Source: Macrostomum hystrix (Eukaryota > Platyhelminthes > Macrostomidae). Taken from it: a DNA stretch of 64,000 nucleotides. The notes beneath the pieces were generated by a model. The model saw nothing but the letters and a program-made list of their open reading frames with translations, ran no database searches and was not told where the DNA came from. Where the stretch lies: assembly GCA_950097015.1 (NCBI GenBank), contig CATNEN010000032.1, forward strand, positions 2,332,501 through 2,396,500, read 5' to 3'. Position 1 is the stretch's first letter, and each line of letters opens with the position of its first letter. Of the stretch, positions 1-29,451 are shown piece after piece. The position numbers were made by a program, and so were the translations under genes.

Positions 1-433
1 TTCCAGCCTCGCCCTTACCATCCTCATATTTCCAGCCTCGCCCTTCCTATCCTCAAATTTCTAGTCTCGCCCTTCCCATCCCTTCCCATCCTCAGACTTA
101 TAGTCACGCCCTTCCCATCCTCATATTTCCAGCCTCGCACTTTCCATCCCCAGATTTCCAGCCTCGCCCTTCCTATCCTCAAATTTCTAGTCTCGCCCTT
201 CTTATCCTGAGATTTCCAGCCTCGCCCTTACCATCCTCAGATTTCCAGTCTCGCCCTTCCCATCCTCAGACTTCCAGTCTCGCCCTTCCCATCCTCACAT
301 TTCCAGTCTCGCCCTTCCTATCCTCAGACTTCCAGTCTCGCCCTTCCTATCCTCAGATTTCCAGTCTCACCCTTCCCATCCTCAGATTTCCAGTCTCGCC
401 CTTCCTATCCTCAGACTTCCAGTCTCGCCGCAA
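1..433. repeat. 29-bp minisatellite (left-edge intron array)
   Basis: About 15 imperfect copies of a 29-bp unit with core TTTCCAGTCTCGCCCTTCC, running in from the left edge. It ends about 20 bp from the donor of the last visible exon of the ANKRD26-like gene, so it is read as intronic. Confidence 0.9.
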
Positions 434-452
434 GTCGCCCGATAGGTCTCAC

Positions 453-18317
<17,865 letters not shown>

Positions 18318-19762
18318 CGTGTGGCTGCAGCAAAATGTCTGCTCATTTACAAACAAATTAATATTACACACGATATAGCCTAAAATAAATTAAGTAAAAA
18401 TAGTTCAATGACACTAAGTCAAATTCAAAGGTTCAAGCAAAAGCTTTAGTACTTGAATGAAACAAAGACATTATATACTAATAAAACAAAATTAAAGAAC
18501 ATAAAATTACTGTTATTTACCCTTTCCTGACTTTAGCTTTTACTGTATACATCAGTTTTTGTTTGTCCTAAAATGATATCTCTGTGACAAAGGCGATATA
18601 TTTTCTTCGTTAACGAAAAGTTTACGAAACGTGGTAATTAAAGCAGATTAGCAAAAAATCATACACAGTCTCATGCAAAAGTCATAACTTTCAGCTTTTT
18701 ATTCAGATATACGTACTTGTTTGAGTCATTTGATATTTTCGCTATACATATAGGATCAATAGAGAGCATTGAAAAAGTAAATGTAAATAACTTAAAAACA
18801 CAACTTTAGTGCAGTTATAGAATGTCGAGTGTAGTTTTAATATTTTTTTAGATAAAAAAAGTACGAGTTGATCCCTCTGCTAGCAAATTCGCCCATCACA
18901 TATAGTCAGAATTAAAACAATTGCTTAAATAAATTTTAACATAACTTAATGCCTATAGAATAGAACTTTTACGGCTCAAAATTTCCTTTTCAAGTCCAGC
19001 ATATCTACATAACTGCTATATAGACTTAATGAAAGGCTAGATAAATCGATAATGCTGCCTGAACTGTATTGTTCGATGGGATCAGTTGATCGCAACACGT
19101 AATCGGCGATATTTAACAGCTGAGAGACAGTTCAGATTTGAGTGACAGTTCAGATACCTATTTGGCTATAGGCACTGTACGTAATGTTAAATGTGTTAGC
19201 GTGCACATTCATTTTCCTTATTATTCAGCAGCAGAAATATGGGCATAATAAATTTAAAGTCCTTGAAAGTGGTTTCGTATTTTGAAAAGATATTACCATT
19301 GTTACGTTGTTACGTCTATTTTTTCAGGGTATTGTAAAACAAGAGATATACAATTACGTCAACGTTAATGCGTGTGTCTAGGAAATTTAGATTTTGGATT
19401 AATCAACCCAGATTGAATTTGAGAGATTACAAACGTGTAGCTTACTGTATAGCTCGTGTTAAGAATTTTTGCTGCAGCGTGCAGGAGGCGAAAAACGATA
19501 CTTCGTGTGCGGCGGCGGGAAGTGACTACAACGACGACTGTGCAGCTTGGTGAGAAGTGATAGACTGAAGTCTGGACCGCTCATTGCAATCAGTCATAGC
19601 AGCTACTTCCTTATAGAGAAGAGAATCTGACATGTGTCATAAAGGAAACGTCAGACACCGGACACCCGCAGGTAAGTGGTTGCGAGATTAATGATCGCTG
19701 TGTCATCCGAATAAGCGCACTTTAGACTGAAAAGAGGCGTTTAAATATGTAGGATAAACGAA
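18318..19762. promoter_or_regulatory. Shared upstream region of two divergent genes
   Basis: The ANKRD26-like start (18317, -) and the exchanger start (19763, +) face away from each other across about 1.45 kb of AT-rich DNA. Both promoters should lie here. A 5' non-coding exon of the exchanger appears to end at 19671 (CCCGCAG|GTAAGT). No reliable TATA or initiator could be assigned. Confidence 0.5.
19672..19752 (+). other. Probable 5'-UTR intron of the exchanger gene
   Basis: Donor GTAAGT at 19672 and acceptor TATGTAG ending at 19752 give an 81-bp intron. The next exon starts GATAAACGAAATG, ten bases before the ATG. Confidence 0.55.
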
Positions 19763-22700
19763 ATGAATAACTCAACGGTCTACACACCTACTCGGCGAGC
19801 CCAAGAGATGTCGCAGCTATCGCCACGGATAGCGGCTATCTTTATAGCTGTTTCGGTTCCAGCGGTGGCAGCGTCATCCTCTTACTTGAGTAAAACCAAC
19901 GACAATGAAACATTGTCGGAGTCTAGATGCGTTTTGGGTAGCTTACTGTGCCTGCACGACAGCCAGAAGCCTTACCTGCTGACGGCGCTATGGCTGCTGC
20001 TTCTAGTCACTCTGTTGCTGGCCTCGGAGCGGACTGAGCACAAGCCGGAACCAGCAGGATGTCGCGACGACGATGTTGAGTCGTCTTCCTCCACATCAAT
20101 GACGCCAGCAGCTGTCACGTCCGTCGGACCTCAGTCATTGTCGGTGCGGTTGAAAAAATGCTGCCAACTTGTGTTCCTGCACGGAGTCCGCGAATACCTA
20201 CCAACTAGCTGCCTGCAGATTCTACTTGGACTGGCCTGCGCTGCTCTGTTTCGAATTTCCGGCTATCACGTGGCTCACTTGGAGTCGCTGGATCCTGGCC
20301 TGTTCTTTCACCTGCTGCTGCCAATTATCATTGTAAATGCCGGCTTGGGTGTGGAGAAGCGGCACTTTTATTTTAACTTACCGGCGATTCTGGCCTTCGC
20401 AGTGCTGGGTGAGTGTCTCTTGGACGTTCGTGTCTCTCTTGGACGTTCGTGTCTCTGTTGGATGTTCGTGTCTCTGTTGGATGTTCGTGTCTCTCCTGGA
20501 TGTTCGTGTCTCTGTTGGATGTTCGTGTCTCTGTTGGATGTTCGTGTCTCTCCTGGATGTTCGTGTCTCTCCTGGATGTTCGTGTCTCTCTTGGACGTTC
20601 ATGTCTCTCTTGGACGTTCGTGTCTCTGTTGGATGTTCGTGTCTCTGTTGGATGTTCGTGTCTCTGTTGGATGTTCGTGTCTCTCCTGGATGTTCGTGTC
20701 TCTGTTGGATGTTCGTGTCTCTCCTGGATGTTCGTGTCTCTCCTGGATGTTCGTGTCTCTCTTGGACGTTCATGTCTCTCTTGGACGTTCGTGTCTCTGT
20801 TGGATGTTCGTGTCTCTGTTGGATGTTCGTGTCTCTCCTGGATGTTCGTGTCTCTCTTGGACGTTCGTGTCTCTCTTGGATGTTCGTGTCTCTCCTGGAT
20901 GTTCGTGTCTCTCTTGGACGTTCGTGTCTCTGTTAGATGTTCGTGTCTCTGTTGGATTTTCAAGTTTCTTTAGGACGTTTGTGTCTGTTTTAGACGTTCG
21001 CGTGTCTCTCTTTGTCTCTCTCTTAGATTTCTGGGTCACTCTTATGGCTTTGGACGGGTAATTCTCTCATTTTAAATTCGCTTGTTGATCCAGGAACCCT
21101 AGCCGTTGCCCTGGTGACTGGTTACTCAATCCACGCGATGGCAGCTCTGGGCCGAACTGGTCCGTTCTCAGGGCTCCAAAATCTGTCCAGAATCGAGGCC
21201 CTGACGTTCGGCGCCCTCATCTCCGCCGTAGACCCAGTGGCCGTGCTGGCCCTATTTGAAAAGATGCACCTCAACAAGCCTCTCTACATGACCCTTTTTG
21301 GCGAGTCGGTTATCAATGACGCCGTGTCCGTGGTGAGAGCAAATGAAAGTGCACTTTAAGCTTTTACCTAATGCTTTGAAACTTATTTAAAACTAACCTT
21401 GTATCTCCCAACAAAGGTATTGTACAACATGTTCACCCAGGCCAAGGCTTCCATGCACGCCACTGGACAGTCCGAATGGCGCCCGGGTCCAGCAGAACTT
21501 GGCGGCACCATCATCTACAGCGTCCATGTGGCCGCGTCCGGCCTCGCAACCGGCTCCGCCAGCGGCCTACTGGCGACAGGCCTGCTTCGATTCCTGCCCA
21601 GTGAGGGCAATCAGAGCCTGGCAGTAATGATCGTTATCATAGCCGGCTACCTCAGCTTCTACCTGGCGGAGCTGGTATCTGCGTCTGGCATTCTGGCGTG
21701 AGCTCCTATGTTAAACTATATAATATTAGGGTAGATTGAAATCTTGATGAATGCATTTTCGACATTCTGTTTCCCTTCTTTAAACTTTCTTCTAAAAACC
21801 ACCAGGACGTTTGTCTGCTCGATTGTAATGTCGATCTACCTGGCCAACTTGACACCCGTGTCGCAGAATTTCCTGCGGCAGAGCACGAAAAGCTGCGCGG
21901 AAATCTCAGAGGGCTTCATTTACCTCATCATGGGAGTTTCTGCGCTCAACTTGTTCTTCGGAAACTCGGAGAAGGTCATTGTGGATGTGCCGTTCATTGT
22001 GGTCACTCTGGTGCTCTGTGTTCTGCTTCGATTTGCCTGTGAGCATCCCCATTAATCTAGACCTAGAGTCTAGATAATCCCAAATGGAATATATGATCTG
22101 GGGATCTCCGATCTGGGGATCTCCGATCTGGGGATCTCCGATCTGGGGATCTCCGATCTGGGGATCTCCGATCTGGGGATCTCCGATCTGGGGATCTCCG
22201 ATCTGGGGATCTCCGATCTGGGGATCTCCGATCTGGGGATCTCCGATCTGGGGATCTCCGATCTGGGGATCTCCGATCTGGGGATCTCCGATCTGGGGAT
22301 CTCCGATCTGGGGATCTCCGATCTGGGGATCTCCGATCTGGGGATCTCCGATCTGGGGATCTCCGATCTGGGGATCTCCGATCTGGGGATCTCCGATCTG
22401 GGGATCTCCGATCTGGGGATCTCCGATCTGGGGATCTCCGATCTGGGGATCTCCGATCTGGGGATCTCCGATCTGGGGATCTCCGATCTGGGGATCTTTA
22501 ATATATCTTTAAATTATCAGGTGTCTATGGCATCGGCTACCTACTCAGACTGTGCTCTCTTACCGACCTAAAAGCATCCGACTTCTTTATCTTGTCCTAC
22601 GGTGGCCTTCGTGGTGCCATCGCATTGGCTCTGAGTCTAATGCTCAAGCGTGAGCACTACGCCTATTGTGACGAGTTTTTCGCCTGCACAATGATCATGG

Positions 22701-23313
22701 TGCTGCTTACATGCTTCATCAATGTGAGAATCAGAAGCTTTGCAAAATTAATTGAGTTCATGTCTCTAGCTTGCAACTGACTTCAGTCGGTATATCTCTT
22801 CCACTCCAGGGCATCACCCTGAAGCCGCTGATCCAGTTGGCCGGCATTGAAGTAGACGAAAGTCACGACGACAGCTTGTGGGATCAGATTATGAGTCGGG
22901 TATGAGTTATGAACATTTTTGAATGATTAAGGTGACACTTTTAAGGTGAATAGTGGCCTAAGACACTTGCCTGACCTTGCTCTCGTCTATTTATAACTCT
23001 TTGGGGTTGGCTGAAGGCACGATTAAAACTGGAGTGGGGTGGGTGAGCGACAGGGATAGAGAAAGCGGCTAGAGGGGCTGAGAGAGGGACGAATCAGAAG
23101 CCGTCGAGGGGAGAGAAACCGAAAGACAGAAAGAGAGCACAAATCTATTCAGCCATTCTACGACCGCAGTGCAGTAGATAAATCAATGTGAAACAAATGC
23201 ATATAAAACTCAGCTTTTACCTTGACTTCCCATTGGCAGACCTGCGACTATATTGGCTTCTTCATGGGCGGCTTGGCCGGCAGGCAAACTGTGCTGAAGC
23301 GAGTCTACTTGAG
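19763..23313 (+). CDS. Exchanger exons 1-7: membrane transport domain
   Basis: Exon 1 (215 residues) has a hydrophobic N-terminal stretch ([20 protein letters not shown]), [18 protein letters not shown], an acidic/Ser loop, and TMs including [20 protein letters not shown] and [16 protein letters not shown], the region of the amiloride-sensitive helix in NHEs. Exons 2-3 carry the Asn-Asp helix and continue [10 protein letters not shown] after the splice, as in the family. Exon 3 ends [17 protein letters not shown]. Exon 5 carries YGGLRGAIA. Exons 6-7 begin the cytoplasmic part ([18 protein letters not shown]). The domain looks intact; no key residue is missing. Confidence 0.92.
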
Positions 23314-26300
23314 GTTAGCAGTCTGCGCTTTGAGTCAGATCACTGGGGTGGATCTACTTTGAGCGACCATTTTGAGTGAAATTATATGGAATTAACTGAC
23401 CCGTTAGAAAGTCCCATCCAGATTCAGGTTACCACTCCAGATCATCCCATCAGTTGCAGGATTGCGCAATCGATTTCCAGATTATCCCCTCAGTTTGTGG
23501 ATTATCCCTTCAGATTCCGTATTTTCCCCTCTGATTGTAGATTATCCCTTCAGTTTTCCCCTCAGATTGTGGATTATACCCACTGATTGTGGATTATCGC
23601 CTCAGATTGTGGATTATCGCCTGAGATTGCGGATTATACGCACAGATTGTGGATTATCGCCTCAGATAGTGTATTATCCCCCCACATTGTCGATCATCCT
23701 CTTAGTTGTTCCCCGAGATTGTGGATTATCCCTCAGATTGTGGATTATCCCTCAGATTGTGGATTATCCCTCAGATTGTGTATTATCCCCCCACATTGTC
23801 GATTATCCCTCAGATTGTGTATTATCCCCCCACATTGTCGATTATCCCTCAGATTGTGGATTATCCCTCAGATTGTGTATTATCCCCCCACATTGTCGAT
23901 TATCCCTCAGATTGTGTATTATCCCTCAGATTGTGGATTATCCCTCAGATTGTGGGTTATCCCTCAGATTGTGGATTATCCCTCAGATTGTGGATTATCC
24001 CTCAGATTGTGGATTATCCCTCAGATTGTGGATTATCCCTCAGATTGTGGATTATCCCTCAGATTGTGTATTATCCCCCCACATTGTCGATTATCCCTCA
24101 GATTGTGGATTATCCCTCAGATTGTGGATTATCCCTCAGATTGTGGATTATCCCTCAGATTGTGGATTATCCCTCAGATTGTGGATTATCCCTCAGATTG
24201 TGGATTATCCCAGATTGTGGATTATCCCTCAGATTGTGGATTATCCCTCAGATTGTGGATTATCCCTCAGATTGTGGATTATCCCTCAGATTGTGGATTA
24301 TCCCTCAGATTGTGGATTATCCCTCAGATTGTGGATTATCCCTCAGATTGTGGATTATCCCTCAGATTGTGGATTATCCCTCAGATTGTGGATTATCCCT
24401 CAGATTGTGTATTATCCCCCCACATTGTCGATTATCCCTCAGATTGTGGATTATCCCTCAGATTGTGGATTATCCCTCAGATTGTGGATTATCCCTCAGA
24501 TTGTGGATTATCCCTCAGATTGTGGATTATCCCTCAGATTGTGGATTATCCCAGATTGTGGATTATCCCTCAGATTGTGGATTATCCCTCAGATTGTGGA
24601 TTATCCCTCAGATTGTGGATTATCCCTCAGATTGTGGATTATCCCTCAGATTGTGGATTATCCCTCAGATTGTGTATTATCCCTCAGATTGTGGATTATC
24701 CCTCAGATTGTGGGTTATCCCTCAGATTGTGGATTATCCCTCAGATTGTGTATTATCCCTCAGATTGTGTATTATCCCTCAGATTGTGGATTATCCCTCA
24801 GATTGTGGATTATCCCTCAGATTGTGTATTATCCCCCCACATTGTCGATTATCCCTCAGATTGTGGATTATCCCTCAGATTGTGGATTATCCCTCAGATT
24901 GTGGATTATCCCTCAGATTGTGGATTATCCCTCAGATTGTGTATTTTCCCCCCACATTGTCGATTATCCCTCAGATTGTGTATTATCCCTCAGATTGTGG
25001 ATTATCCCTCAGATTGTGGATTATCCCTCAGATTGTGTATTATCCCCCCACATTGTCGATTATCCCTCAGATTGTGTATTATCCCTCAGATTGTGGATTA
25101 TCCCTCAGATTGTGGGTTATCCCTCAGATTGTGGATTATCCCTCAGATTGTGTATTATCCCTCAGATTGTGGATTATCCCTCAGATTTTGTATTATCCCC
25201 CCACATTGTCGATTATCCCTCAGATTGTGGATTATCCCTCAGATTGTGGATTATCCCTCAGATTGTGGATTATCCCTCAGATTGTGTATTATCCCCCCAC
25301 ATTGTCGATTATCCCTCAGATTGTGGATTATCCCTCAGATTGTGGATTATCCCTCAGATTGTGGATTATCCCTCAGATTGTGGATTATCCCTCAGATTGT
25401 GGATTATCCCAGATTGTGGATTATCCCTCAGATTGTGGATTATCCCTCAGATTGTGGATTATCCCTCAGATTGTGGATTATCCCAGATTGTGGATTATCC
25501 CTCAGATTGTGGATTATCCCTCTGATTGTGGATTATCCCTCAGATTGTGGATTATCCCTCAGATTGTGGATTATCCCTCAGATTGTGGATTATCCCTCAG
25601 ATTGTGGATTATCCCTCAGATTGTGGATTATCCCAGATTGTGGATTATCCCTCAGATTGTGGATTATCCCTCAGATTGTGGATTATCCCTCTGATTGTGG
25701 ATTATCCCTCAGATTGTGGGTTATCCCTCAGATTGTGGATTATCCCTCAGATTGTGGATTATCCCCTCAGTTCCATCACTGTTCTGCCCCACATTAGTAT
25801 GTAGATTCCAATCGCAAACAGGTGGAACCTGATCAACGATCGCTACCTGCGGCGAGCCCTGCTGAAGCCGAAGATCTATCGAGAGTCCAACGAGGAGGGC
25901 ATCTACGAGCTGCACCGCAAAATTGTGGCCGACGAATTTCTGAAGTTCGCCACCCGCAACAAATCCCTGATCGACCTGACCGCGCTGAAGTCAGACAGCA
26001 TGGTCTACGCGATTCGACGCGTCAACTCGGCTGGGTGAGCTGCTGACGAGCTGTTCTGTACGGTTCTAAATGCTTCTGCCGGACCGGGGTCGAACTCCTG
26101 ACCTTCCAGTCATGGTCCATTAGGCTACGCCCGACCTAAAAATTGTCAAACTGTAAATAATAATTTTTTTGATAACTGGAGATAGCTATTTGGGCGAATG
26201 ACAGTCGTTTCGCACCCGACTCCAGCACCAAGGTTCCTGGGTTCGAATCTGCAACATATTAAATAAAATACAAGGCGCAGGGATTGGCATGATTTGATAT

Positions 26301-26670
26301 TGCCTGATGAAGAAAAAAGTTGTGTGTGTGAGTGTCAGGGGTCAGCGGAATGGACAGATGAGCTAGCTGTTGTCTCGCATCCGTTTCCCAGCAACGCCAG
26401 CCTGTCTCGCAGCCAGTCCTATCACAGCCTGCGCCAGTCTCTATCTGTTGGCGACGCCCTGTTTGAGCTCACCACTCAGCCCAACAGTCGATCAGCCGAG
26501 TCTGAGCCAGACAGGCACTTTCAGCAGCAGCAGCAGCAGCAGCAGCGACGGTTAAATCGAGATCCCGAAGTGACGTTCAGCATTCGACCGAGGCCTGGCA
26601 TCGGTGCTAACGACAGTTCTGATGACCTGCTCAGCAGCCCGGAATCTGTCTGTTCGCAAACACCACTGGC

Positions 26671-26709
<39 letters not shown>

Positions 26710-28078
26710 GCAGCAGCAAAATCATTTTTTGAGGCAAGGTTTTGTGAATTCCCATACAAAGAACCAGACGAATAGCTGATTAGCACACTAAACTCATTTC
26801 GAAAGCAACAGGCAGAGCTCGGCTGATGAAGCCACCGGCTCGCAGCGGCTTCGAGACAGCAGAGGAGGTCACCACCGCAGACGCAACCCGAGAGACCGTC
26901 ACCCACTGCGGGAGCAGCAGACGCTCAGCGAAGACTGCCTAGACTACGGCGGCGGCGACGGCAGCGGCGGCGGCGGCGATTCGACAGATGCCGAAGCTCC
27001 TTTCGCCAAGAAAAAGTCCGTGAGCTTTGCCACTCTGCCGCCTGACCTAGCTGCAGGTGAGTACCTCCAATATCCAAGCCTCCCATATCCAAGCCTCCCA
27101 TATCCAAGCCTCCCATATCCAAGCCTCCCATATCCAATCCTCCCATATCCAAGCCTCCCATATCCAAGCCTCCCATATCCAAGCCTCCCATATCCAAGCC
27201 TCCCATATCCAAGCCTCCCATATCCAAGACTCCCATATCCAAGCCTCCCATATCCAAGCCTCCCATATCCAAGCCTCCCATATCCAATCCTCCCATATCC
27301 AAGCCTCCCATATCCAAGCCTCCCATATCCAAGCCTCCCATATCCAAGCCTCCCATATCCAAGCCTCCCATATCCAAGCCTCCCATATCCAAGCCTCCAA
27401 TATCCAAGCCTCCAGTATCCAAGCCTCCAGTATCCAAGCCTCCAGTATCCAAGCCTCCAATATCCAAGCCTCCAGTATCCAAGCCTCCAATATCCAAGCC
27501 TCTAATTTCCGAGCCTCCAATATCCAAGCCTCCAATATCCAAGCCTCCAGTATCCAAGCCTCCCATATCCAAGCCTCCAGTATCCAAGCCTCCCATATCC
27601 AAGCCTCCAGTATCCAAGCCTCCAATATCCAAGCCTCTAATTTCCGAGCCTCCAATATCCAAGCCTTCAATATCCGAGTCTCCAATATCCGAGTCTCTAG
27701 GCCCCGCAGGCAGTGCGCGACGCGAACGAGGCAGATCATTCTTCCGTCTGCACGAAGCCGATGACCAGCTTCAGCGGCTGCAGCAGCGAGAAGCTGATCG
27801 AGAACGTCAGCAGCATCAGCGGCATCGGCATTCTCACGAGTCTGAGCTGCATACGCCGTCCGATACAGGAGCGAATAGTAAGAACTACCAGGGCCTGACA
27901 CGAACCAAAAATTTATAGCTAAAATTCTGAGCATCCTACTGACAGTAGGCGAAAAAAAATCGTGTTCACGTTTCGCCATGCAGGTCCACTGCAGGCGCGT
28001 GAGGCCAGACGGCGAAGGAGACGATTTTCCAGGCGACAGAGTACCTCGGCATCTTTTCGCGAGGTCGAGGATAGCTAG
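19763..28078 (+). CDS. Na+/H+ exchanger, SLC9A (NHE) family, complete, 12 coding exons
   Basis: Exons: 19763-20408, 21094-21332, 21417-21697, 21806-22038, 22521-22723, 22810-22899, 23240-23313, 25822-26034, 26392-26743, 26816-27056, 27710-27877, 27984-28078. They total 2835 nt (944 residues plus stop TAG) with phase kept throughout. The protein is an electroneutral antiporter exchanging H+ for Na+ across a membrane (CPA1 superfamily). Family hallmarks are [26 protein letters not shown] with the Asn-Asp pair near 290-291, and [13 protein letters not shown] with the conserved Arg near 497. The weakest junction is 26743|26816 (donor TTTT|GTGAAT), chosen because it alone keeps phase. Several introns are almost entirely minisatellite. 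Confidence 0.93.
20412..20960. repeat. 19-bp minisatellite in exchanger intron 1
   Basis: Unit GTTCGTGTCTCTGTTGGAT with TCTTGGAC and TCCTGGAT variants, about 29 copies. The array starts within a few bases of the donor GTGAGTGTCTCTTGGACG, and the donor-proximal sequence itself resembles the unit. All frames are open on both strands. Confidence 0.96.
22096..22497. repeat. Near-perfect 15-bp minisatellite, about 27 copies
   Basis: Unit ATCTGGGGATCTCCG, with no substitution seen until the last unit. It fills exchanger intron 4. Such homogeneity suggests very recent expansion or assembly propagation. Confidence 0.98.
22900..23239. other. Exchanger intron 6
   Basis: Unique intronic sequence, with GTGGGGTGGGTGAGCGACAG and a following purine-rich part loosely resembling the repeat at 3170-3280. 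No other feature was seen. Confidence 0.5.
23470..25790. repeat. 19-bp minisatellite, about 120 copies, in exchanger intron 7
   Basis: Main unit ATTGTGGATTATCCCTCAG. Variants GTGTATTATCCCCCCACATTGTCGATT recur in blocks, giving a higher-order structure. The left end (23470-23700) is more diverged. Three plus frames are open for 660-736 codons, all repeat translations ([19 protein letters not shown]). Confidence 0.97.
25822..28078 (+). CDS. Exchanger exons 8-12: cytoplasmic regulatory tail
   Basis: Exon 8 continues the membrane-proximal helices ([19 protein letters not shown]), comparable with the CHP-binding region of NHE1-like proteins. The rest is Ser/Gln/Arg-rich and disordered: two poly-Gln tracts in exon 9, a Gly tract in exon 10, a His/Arg/Gln stretch in exon 11 and a very basic end ([16 protein letters not shown]) in exon 12. 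Sites such as RRQSTS would suit basophilic kinases, but this is inference. Confidence 0.85.
26071..26138 (-). mobile_element. tRNA-like SINE head, minus orientation
   Basis: On the minus strand: GGTCGGGCGTAGCCTAATGG, then CTGGAAGGTCAGGAG and TTCGACCCCGGTCC. These are recognisable A- and B-box regions of a tRNA-derived SINE. It lies in exchanger intron 8. Confidence 0.6.
26191..26375 (+). mobile_element. tRNA-derived SINE in exchanger intron 8
   Basis: GCACCAAGGTTCCTGGGTTC and a tail with GTCAGGGGTCAGCGGAATGG match the SINE at 1641-1950. The A-box is decayed. The SINE tail ends about 15 bp before the acceptor of exon 9 (TTTCCCAG). Confidence 0.6.
27063..27695. repeat. 15-bp minisatellite, about 42 copies, in exchanger intron 10
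   Basis: Unit TATCCAAGCCTCCCA, changing to CCAGTATCC and CCAATATCC variants toward the right. It begins about 8 bp after the donor GTGAGT. The long minus-strand frames here are repeat translations. Confidence 0.97.
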
Positions 28079-28227
28079 AGACTAGAGGCGCATTGGATTC
28101 AGTGTTTGCTTTGTCTTTCGGTGTGTTCGCTTAATTAAAATATTCGATTTGCGATCATTAATTGGATGCAATGTATGCAACATTAATTGGAACTGAACTG
28201 CAGTGAACTGCAAAGCGGAGTGCAACT

Positions 28228-28233
28228 AATAAA
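28228..28233 (+). terminator. Polyadenylation signal of the exchanger gene
   Basis: AATAAA, 150 bp after the stop codon. Confidence 0.6.
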
Positions 28234-28410
28234 CAAACGTTCGTATAAATTTTGTTTTTCAGTTCATAAAAAAGTGTAGTTAAATGCTTAAAGCTAATAC
28301 ATTAGGGTAAAATGGACAAATGGTGTACGAGCGTATAAAGCTAAAGCATATACCTTGCTTTTTGTACTCCTCCAATTTGATATCTACGCTTGTTCCATCC
28401 TACAGGCATC

Positions 28411-28483
28411 GGGGTACTAGCTCAAATGGTAGAGCGCTCGCTTAGCATGCGAGAGGTACAGGGATCGATGCCCTGGTACTCCA
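28411..28483 (+). tRNA. tRNA-Ala (AGC)-like gene
   Basis: A 73-base cloverleaf. The acceptor arm GGGGTAC pairs with GTACTCC (one G-U), with discriminator A. The D arm region is TAGCTCAAATGGTAGAGC. The anticodon stem CTCGC/GCGAG encloses loop TTAGCAT with anticodon AGC. The T stem CAGGG/CCCTG encloses loop ATCGATG, where TTCGANY is usual. That T54-to-A change and a G at 60 weaken the B box, so it may be a decaying copy. A TTTT run follows at 28487. Confidence 0.8.
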
Positions 28484-28486
28484 TTC

Positions 28487-28490
28487 TTTT
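28487..28490 (+). terminator. Pol III TTTT terminator after the tRNA
   Basis: First T4 run, four bases after the tRNA 3' end. Confidence 0.55.
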
Positions 28491-28499
28491 ATACCGATT

Positions 28500-29440
28500 T
28501 TTTCGCCTGGGTGGTCAATCGTGTACCTTGATTAAAATTTCTATATTTATTTTTCTCGCCCGACGTTTTTTCAGCTAATTATAGCAATATCCTATGCGAT
28601 AATTGAATACAAAGTTTAATTCGCTAAACAATATTTCGATACATATCGGATAATTATTATTACTTATTCGCTTTGTTTTAACTAGCATGAATCGCTATGT
28701 ATCGTGATGGAATGGAGCATGCAGAAAACAAAGTCTCTTTATTTCAAATATTTTTGTCAACATTTTTTTGATAACGCGTTCATATACTTATAAATGACAA
28801 ATATCGCCTATATCTAACATTCTACTGGTAGTAAGGAGGCTAGTAAGAGGTTATTTAAAAAAAAAATTATTTGAATATAAAGCTTATAAAAGGTGAGAAA
28901 AGTGCAGTACAGCACATTTATATTTCTTAACAAAATCTGCTCTCAGTGACGTAGTTACAATCTCTAATATAAACGTCTTCGATACACATGTGTCCCAGCC
29001 TATATGTATCGAAAATGCTATGATATAAGCCATGATACAATTCTTTTCCGTAAGAACACTCCACGCAAAGAAGCCTTTTGTCATTATTTAGTCAGGGAAT
29101 AATAACTACCTGGACTTTGGAAAGCAACCAAATTGTACCTTTTAAATCATACTCTTGACTTCTCGTTGCAAATTTCGCACCGCTGTTTGGGCGTTTAGGG
29201 GAGGACGCGTTACCATGGAGGCATTTCGTTGACACGCTGGCGCAATAGTGAACAGGCCGATAGGCGATAGGAATACGGAAGTGAATGGGGATCTTGGCTT
29301 TGTCTCATTGGGACGGGTTGGATAAGGTTTGTTCAGCCGTCGGGCTTTGCAATAGACTAAACACTGCCCAAAATTCTTACCAACTTTTATAACAAAACGC
29401 CACTGCGAATTTGTGCACTATGCGAAGTTAGGACTGGCCA
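28500..29440. other. Intergenic, AT-rich
   Basis: No gene, RNA or repeat recognised from 28500 to about 29400. An upstream ATG at 29420 opens a four-codon uORF (stop 29431) before the next gene. Confidence 0.6.
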
Positions 29441-29451
29441 GCCTCAAAGAT

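Noticed and set aside
19763-21061. A 432-codon frame extending exchanger exon 1 through the intron
   Set aside because: The GTGAGT donor at 20409 and the in-phase continuation at 21094 (completing Gly, then TLAVAL) match the exchanger fold; the rest is repeat translation.
23462-25797. Three overlapping plus frames of 660-736 codons
   Set aside because: All are frame-shifted readings of the 19-bp minisatellite in exchanger intron 7; the exons on either side join in phase without it.
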